NCBI GenBank assembly: GCA_025966215.1
Contig: JAOPVM010000098.1
Span: 1-9,801, forward strand
Source of the DNA: Klenkia sp.
GTDB taxonomy: Bacteria; Actinomycetota; Actinomycetes; Mycobacteriales; Geodermatophilaceae
Direction of reading: 5' to 3'
Length of the DNA stretch: 9,801 nucleotides
The position numbers and the translations under genes are program-made. The notes under the pieces were generated by a model. The model was not told the origin of the DNA, made no database searches, and was given only the letters and a program-made list of their open reading frames with translations. This document shows, piece after piece, positions 6,587 to 9,801 of this stretch (the stretch's first letter is position 1; each line of letters begins with the position of its first letter).

Positions 6587-6594
6587 GGGGCGGC

Positions 6595-7572
6595 ATGAGC
6601 ATGCAGCTGGGCTACACGATGATGACCGAGCAGGCGGGCCCCAAGGACCTCGTCGCGCACGTGGTCGGGGCCGAGCGGGTGGGGTTCGACTTCGCGGTCA
6701 GCAGCGACCACTTCTTCCCCTGGCTGGACTCGATGGGCCACGCCCCGAACGCCTGGGTGACCCTCGGTGCGGCCGCCCAGGCGACCAGCCGGATCGACCT
6801 GATGACCTACGTGACCTGCCCGACCTTCCGGTACCACCCGGCCGTCGTCGCCCAGCAGGCCGCGACCCTGCAGATCCTGGCCGACGGGCGCTTCACGCTG
6901 GGGCTGGGTTCGGGGGAGAACCTCAACGAGCACGTCGTCGGGCAGGGCTGGCCGCCGGTGGCCGTGCGGCAGGAGATGTTCGCCGAGGCCGTCCAGGTGA
7001 TCAGGGAGCTGCTCGCCGGGGAGGACTACACCACCTTCCACGGCGAGTACGTCGAGGTCGACGGCGGCAGGATCTGGGACCTGCCCGAGGGAGGGGTGCC
7101 CATCGGCATCGCCGTGTCGGGGAGGAAGAGCTGCGAGCTGGCCGGGGAGTACGCCGACGTCATGATCGGCACCGAGCCCGAGGCCGAGCTCGGCGAGATG
7201 TTCGACGCCGCCGGCGGGGCCGGGAAGAACCGGGTCGGCCAGATGCCGATCAGCTTCGGCACCGACAAGGCCGCCGCCGTCACCCGCGCGCACGAGCTGT
7301 TCCGCTGGTTCGGCCTGGGCTGGAAGGTCAACGCCGACCTGCCGGGCACGGCGGGCTTCGAGGCCGCCAGTGCCTTCGTCCGGGAGTCCGACGTCGAGGA
7401 GTCCATCCCGTGCGGGGACGACGTCGACGCGGTCATCGAGGCCGCGAAGGAGTACGCCGACGCCGGCTACACCCACCTCGCCCTGGTGCAGATCGGCGGC
7501 GACCAGCAGGAGCCCTACCTGGAGTGGACCGAGCGCGAGCTCATGCCCGCCTGGCGATCGGCCTTCCCGTGA
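6595..7572 (+). CDS. F420-dependent LLM oxidoreductase, Fgd-like family
   Basis: This encodes a 325-aa TIM-barrel enzyme of the luciferase-like monooxygenase superfamily, of the group labelled F420-dependent oxidoreductase, G6PDH family. Such proteins transfer hydride between an organic substrate and deazaflavin F420 in the cytoplasm. The Fgd1 catalytic set is present at almost the same numbering: Asp38-His39 in SSDHF, Trp43, and Glu108 in GSGENLNEH (Fgd1: Asp39, His40, Trp44, Glu109). LTPTFRY of Fgd1 appears as CPTFRY (75-80). The Fgd1 residues that hold the substrate phosphate (Lys198, Lys259, Arg283) have no evident counterparts, the first region reading GTEPEAELGEM, so glucose 6-phosphate is doubtful as substrate. 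ATG at 6595 is chosen for the numbering match; ATG at 6601 is also possible. There is only a weak GGGG upstream. It lies 31 nt after the permease gene and may be cotranscribed. Confidence 0.87.
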   Translation: MSMQLGYTMMTEQAGPKDLVAHVVGAERVGFDFAVSSDHFFPWLDSMGHAPNAWVTLGAAAQATSRIDLMTYVTCPTFRYHPAVVAQQAATLQILADGRFTLGLGSGENLNEHVVGQGWPPVAVRQEMFAEAVQVIRELLAGEDYTTFHGEYVEVDGGRIWDLPEGGVPIGIAVSGRKSCELAGEYADVMIGTEPEAELGEMFDAAGGAGKNRVGQMPISFGTDKAAAVTRAHELFRWFGLGWKVNADLPGTAGFEAASAFVRESDVEESIPCGDDVDAVIEAAKEYADAGYTHLALVQIGGDQQEPYLEWTERELMPAWRSAFP

Positions 7573-7644
7573 GGACCCGGCTGCCCCACCACACGCTCCG
7601 CGCGCCGCGGGTCCCTGCACCCGTGCCGTTCCACCCCTTCACCT

Positions 7645-7648
7645 GGAG
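7645..7648 (+). promoter_or_regulatory. Ribosome binding site deciding the SDR start
   Basis: GGAG lies 6 nt before the ATG at 7655 but directly abuts the ATG at 7649. This spacing favours the downstream start (MTLIDPRTKHP). Confidence 0.6.
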
Positions 7649-7654
7649 ATGACG

Positions 7655-8533
7655 ATGACCTTGATCGATCCCCGCACCAAGCACCCCACGTCCACCGCCA
7701 TCCCCGGCCTGCAGATCGAGCACCCGGGTGGCACCGCGGAGCTCACCCCGGCACCTGACCACGGCGAGGAGTCCTACCGAGGCTCCGGCCGGCTCGAGGG
7801 CCGCCGGGCGCTGATCACCGGCGCCGACTCCGGCATCGGCCGCGCCGTCGCGATCGCCTACGCCCGGGAGGGCGCCGACGTCGCGATCTCCTACCTGTCC
7901 GAGGACGCCGACGCCGAGGAGACGGCCCGGCTGGTCCGCGAGGCCGGCGGCACCGCGCTGCTGCTGCCCGGCGACATCTCCGACGAGACCGTCGCCAAGG
8001 GCCTGGTCGCGCAGACCGTCGAGGGCCTGGGCGGGCTGGACCTGCTGGTGCACAACGCGGCGTTCCAGAACGTGGTCACCGAGGTCCTGGAGTTCTCCAC
8101 CGCGGAGATCGACCGCACCTTCCGGACCAACGTCTACGCCTTCTTCTGGCTGCTGCAGGCCGCCAAGCCCGAGCTGCAGCCCGGTTCCTCGGTCATCGTG
8201 ACCAGTTCGGTGCAGGCGTTCACGCCGTCGCCGAACCTGGCCGCCTACGCCGCCACCAAGGCCGCGCTGGTGAACATGACGAAGTCCATGGCCGAGGAGT
8301 TCGCCGACATCGGGGTGCGGGTCAACTGCGTCGCCCCCGGACCGGTGTGGACCCCGCTCATCCCGGCCACGATGCCCGAGGACATGGTCGAGGGATTCGG
8401 CGAGCAGTCCCCGCTCGCGCGGGCCGCCCAGCCCGCCGAGCTCGCCGGCGCCTACGTCTACCTGGCCAGCGAGGACGCCAGCTTCACCAGCGGCGAGGTC
8501 ATCGGCGTCACCGGCGGCTCACCGATCAACTGA
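7655..8533 (+). CDS. SDR-family oxidoreductase, YghA/YdaD-like
   Basis: This encodes a 292-aa NAD(P)-dependent short-chain dehydrogenase/reductase of the group containing E. coli YghA and the Bacillus general-stress proteins YdaD and YhdF. An N-terminal arm of about 48 residues, rich in Pro, precedes the Rossmann fold, as is usual in this subgroup. The cofactor loop is TGADSGIG (55-62), followed by GDIS (106-109), HNAA (133-136), Asn159, Ser185 in VTSSVQAF and the catalytic pair Tyr198-Lys202 (YAATK). PGPVWTPLIPATMP (228-241) and the C-terminal SGEVIGVTGG (279-288) are typical. The enzyme should be active as an alcohol, aldehyde or sugar dehydrogenase; the substrate cannot be assigned. An in-frame ATG at 7649 would add two residues. 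It follows the LLM gene by about 80 nt, so it may have its own promoter, and ends in a strong hairpin shared with the convergent SMP-30 gene. Confidence 0.9.
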   Translation: MTLIDPRTKHPTSTAIPGLQIEHPGGTAELTPAPDHGEESYRGSGRLEGRRALITGADSGIGRAVAIAYAREGADVAISYLSEDADAEETARLVREAGGTALLLPGDISDETVAKGLVAQTVEGLGGLDLLVHNAAFQNVVTEVLEFSTAEIDRTFRTNVYAFFWLLQAAKPELQPGSSVIVTSSVQAFTPSPNLAAYAATKAALVNMTKSMAEEFADIGVRVNCVAPGPVWTPLIPATMPEDMVEGFGEQSPLARAAQPAELAGAYVYLASEDASFTSGEVIGVTGGSPIN

Positions 8534-8537
8534 CGGA

Positions 8538-8584
8538 GGAGGCTCTGCACCCCCGATCCGGCCGTGACGGGGTGCAGAGCCTCC
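8538..8584. terminator. Bidirectional hairpin terminator between convergent genes
   Basis: GGAGGCTCTGCACCCC (8538-8553) pairs perfectly with GGGGTGCAGAGCCTCC (8569-8584), a 16-bp stem with a 15-nt loop. Four more outer pairs (GACG at 8532-8535 with CGTC at 8587-8590) are possible across two mismatches. It begins 4 nt after the SDR stop and ends 4 nt before the SMP-30 stop, filling the 55-nt gap. No T-run follows on either strand, as is common for actinobacterial terminators. It would serve both genes. Confidence 0.85.
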
Positions 8585-8588
8585 GTCG

Positions 8589-9518
8589 TCAGACCTGGCG
8601 GAGGGCGTCGACCGGGCCGCGGTAGACGCCGGCGGGGCGCCCGGTGACGCCGGGGCGGACGACGAAGAGCCGCCCGGCGTCGGGCTGGGCGGCCTTCGCC
8701 TCGTCGGAGAGCCCCTGGGTCGAGGTGCTGATCACCAGGTGGTCCAGCCCCGGGCCGGCGAAGGCACAGCTCGAGGTGTTCTCGGTGGGCACCCGGACCA
8801 CGGCGAGCAGCTCACCGGCGGGGGAGTAGCGCCGCACCTGGCCCCCGCCCCAGACGGCGACCCACAGGTGGTCCTCGTCGTCGATGGCGATGCCGTCGGG
8901 GGCGCCGGCGTCGTCGTCGGAGAGGTCGACGACCACCCGGCTCGCCCCGAAGGAACCGGTCTCGACGTCGTAGTCGTAGGCCCGCACCGTGGCCGGGCCG
9001 GAGTCGGCGAGGAAGACGGTGCGGCCGTCGGCGGTCCACTCGATGCCGTTGCTGATGGTCAGGTCGGTGAGCACGGTGTGCACCGACCCGTCCAGGTCGA
9101 CCCGGTAGAGCGAACCGGCGCCGGTCCGCTCGTCGAAGGCCATCGTCCCGCCGAACAGCCGGCCGACCGGGTCGACGGCACCGTCGTTCATCCGGGTGCC
9201 GTCGGGGGCGGTGCCGCCCTCCCGGTCCAGCGCGACCAGCACCCGGGACCCACCGTCGGGGTCCAGGTGGGTGACACCGCCGTCGGCGCCCAGCAGCCAG
9301 CCACCGTCGGCGGCCGGGACGACGAAGCCCACCGTGGCCCCGCCGTGGTGCACGCCGACCTCGGCGACCACCCCGAGCGGGGACACCGTCGCCCGGCGGA
9401 CCTGGCCGGCGTCGATGTCGACCCACACCAGCTCCTGGCGGGTGGCGTCCCAGGTCGGGCCCTCCCCGTGCACGGCGGGGCGGACGTCGGTCACGGGCGT
9501 CGCGGTCAGGGTCTGCAC
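8589..9518 (-). CDS. SMP-30/gluconolactonase family protein
   Basis: This encodes a 309-aa six-bladed beta-propeller hydrolase of the SMP-30/gluconolactonase/LRE family, which opens sugar lactones such as glucono-1,5-lactone with a divalent metal. The likely metal ligands are all visible: Glu19 in HGEGPTWD, Asn157 in ISNGIEW and Asp208 in APDGIAID, matching Glu18, Asn154 and Asp204 of human SMP-30. [18 protein letters not shown] (109-126) holds the substrate-contacting Arg and Asn, and [18 protein letters not shown] (216-233) is a typical blade. There is no signal peptide, so it is cytoplasmic. The GTG at 9518-9516 has GGGGAGGA 7 nt upstream; a nearby ATG is out of frame. It is divergent from ppc with a 55-nt gap. 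Family membership is clear, but the exact lactone is not; some relatives act on L-arabinonolactone or other aldonolactones. Confidence 0.9.
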   Translation of the reverse strand: MQTLTATPVTDVRPAVHGEGPTWDATRQELVWVDIDAGQVRRATVSPLGVVAEVGVHHGGATVGFVVPAADGGWLLGADGGVTHLDPDGGSRVLVALDREGGTAPDGTRMNDGAVDPVGRLFGGTMAFDERTGAGSLYRVDLDGSVHTVLTDLTISNGIEWTADGRTVFLADSGPATVRAYDYDVETGSFGASRVVVDLSDDDAGAPDGIAIDDEDHLWVAVWGGGQVRRYSPAGELLAVVRVPTENTSSCAFAGPGLDHLVISTSTQGLSDEAKAAQPDAGRLFVVRPGVTGRPAGVYRGPVDALRQV

Positions 9519-9525
9519 CCGGGCA

Positions 9526-9533
9526 TCCTCCCC
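9526..9533 (-). promoter_or_regulatory. Ribosome binding site of the SMP-30 gene
   Basis: The minus strand reads GGGGAGGA 7 nt before the GTG at 9518, fixing that codon as the start in the absence of any in-frame ATG nearby. Confidence 0.7.
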
Positions 9534-9573
9534 GCGTCACGGAGCTGTCACACGCGCTCGGCATGATGCGCTC

Positions 9574-9801
9574 GTGTCTGAAGCCACCGTCGACGTCACC
9601 GACCTGCGCCCGACCGGGGGCCCCGACGACCCGGAGGACCAGCGGGCCGGGGACGCCCCGCTGCGCGAGGACATCCGGCTGCTGGGCCGGGTGCTGGGCG
9701 AGGTCGTCCGCGAGCAGGCCGGCCAGGAGGTCTTCGACGTGGTCGAGGCGGCCCGGGTCGAGGCCTTCCGGATCCGCCGCTCCGAGGTCGACCGCACGGG
9801 G
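9574..9801 (+). CDS. ppc: Phosphoenolpyruvate carboxylase, N-terminal part
   Basis: The first 76 codons of a PEP carboxylase run off the right edge. The enzyme adds bicarbonate to PEP to give oxaloacetate, replenishing the TCA cycle. The visible part has an acidic leader (1-28) and then [20 protein letters not shown] (29-48) and [18 protein letters not shown] (52-69), the conserved first helices of bacterial PEPC; the catalytic His and Arg residues lie far downstream in a protein of about 900 residues. The GTG at 9574 is the only start giving this frame near the conserved block, since the ATGs at 9563 and 9566 are in another frame. No Shine-Dalgarno sequence is present; CATGAT ends 6 nt before the GTG and could be the -10 of a leaderless transcript. 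It is divergent from the SMP-30 gene. Confidence 0.85.
   Translation, partial: MSEATVDVTDLRPTGGPDDPEDQRAGDAPLREDIRLLGRVLGEVVREQAGQEVFDVVEAARVEAFRIRRSEVDRTG

Noticed and set aside
4767..6602. Minus-strand open frame of 611 codons opposite the ABC ATPase and permease
   Set aside because: Low-complexity Asp/Gly/His/Gln-rich translation without motifs; it spans two genes whose sense products are well-supported ABC subunits.
7573..7614. GGACCCG/CGGGTCC inverted repeat after the LLM gene stop
   Set aside because: Seven-base arms with a 28-nt spacer in very GC-rich DNA are easily chance, and no T-run follows; not called as a terminator.
1..9801. Search for CRISPR arrays, tRNA genes, insertion sequences, prophage or toxin-antitoxin genes
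   Set aside because: No spaced direct repeats, tRNA-like cloverleaf, transposase motifs or small paired genes were seen; gene packing and composition are uniform.

Overview
The window is GC-rich throughout, with strong G/C bias at third codon positions, frequent GTG starts and stop/start overlaps. The gene set (UdgX-type uracil-DNA glycosylase, F420-dependent luciferase-like oxidoreductase, the actinobacterial second citrate synthase) points to an actinomycete. A member of the Geodermatophilaceae or a near relative would fit, but that rank is inference from general resemblance. The region looks like ordinary chromosome. I see no tRNA, rRNA, CRISPR array, transposase, phage gene or composition break.

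Layout, left to right. (1) The 5' part of a citrate synthase 2 gene runs leftward off the window (1-444). (2) A divergent intergenic region (445-608) holds a perfect 17-nt palindrome. (3) A tight rightward cluster follows: pdxH (pyridoxamine 5'-phosphate oxidase), an MFS exporter overlapping it by 4 nt, and a GlgC-like nucleotidyltransferase 22 nt further on (609-3740). (4) A leftward udgX (3745-4401) meets the GlgC-like gene tail to tail across only 4 nt. (5) A second divergent region (4402-4488) repeats 15 nt of the first palindrome. (6) A rightward group follows: ABC-2 type ATPase and permease (4-nt overlap), an F420-dependent LLM oxidoreductase and an SDR oxidoreductase (4489-8533). (7) A strong hairpin fills the gap before a convergent, leftward SMP-30/gluconolactonase gene (8589-9518). 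(8) The 5' end of a phosphoenolpyruvate carboxylase gene runs rightward off the window (9574-9801).

Functionally this is mostly housekeeping and carbon metabolism. Citrate synthase and PEP carboxylase feed the TCA cycle, PdxH makes pyridoxal phosphate, and the GlgC-like enzyme and SMP-30 protein act on sugar phosphates or lactones. UdgX acts in DNA repair, and the two redox enzymes use F420 and NAD(P)H. The ATPase and permease form one NatAB-like exporter. No new multi-gene system is evident.

The points most worth a second look are: the 15-nt element shared by the two divergent intergenic regions; the GlgC-like protein with changed sugar-pocket residues; the PdxH with substitutions at two PLP-phosphate-binding positions; an 'Fgd family' enzyme that lacks the glucose-6-phosphate phosphate-binding residues; and the covalent-type UdgX.
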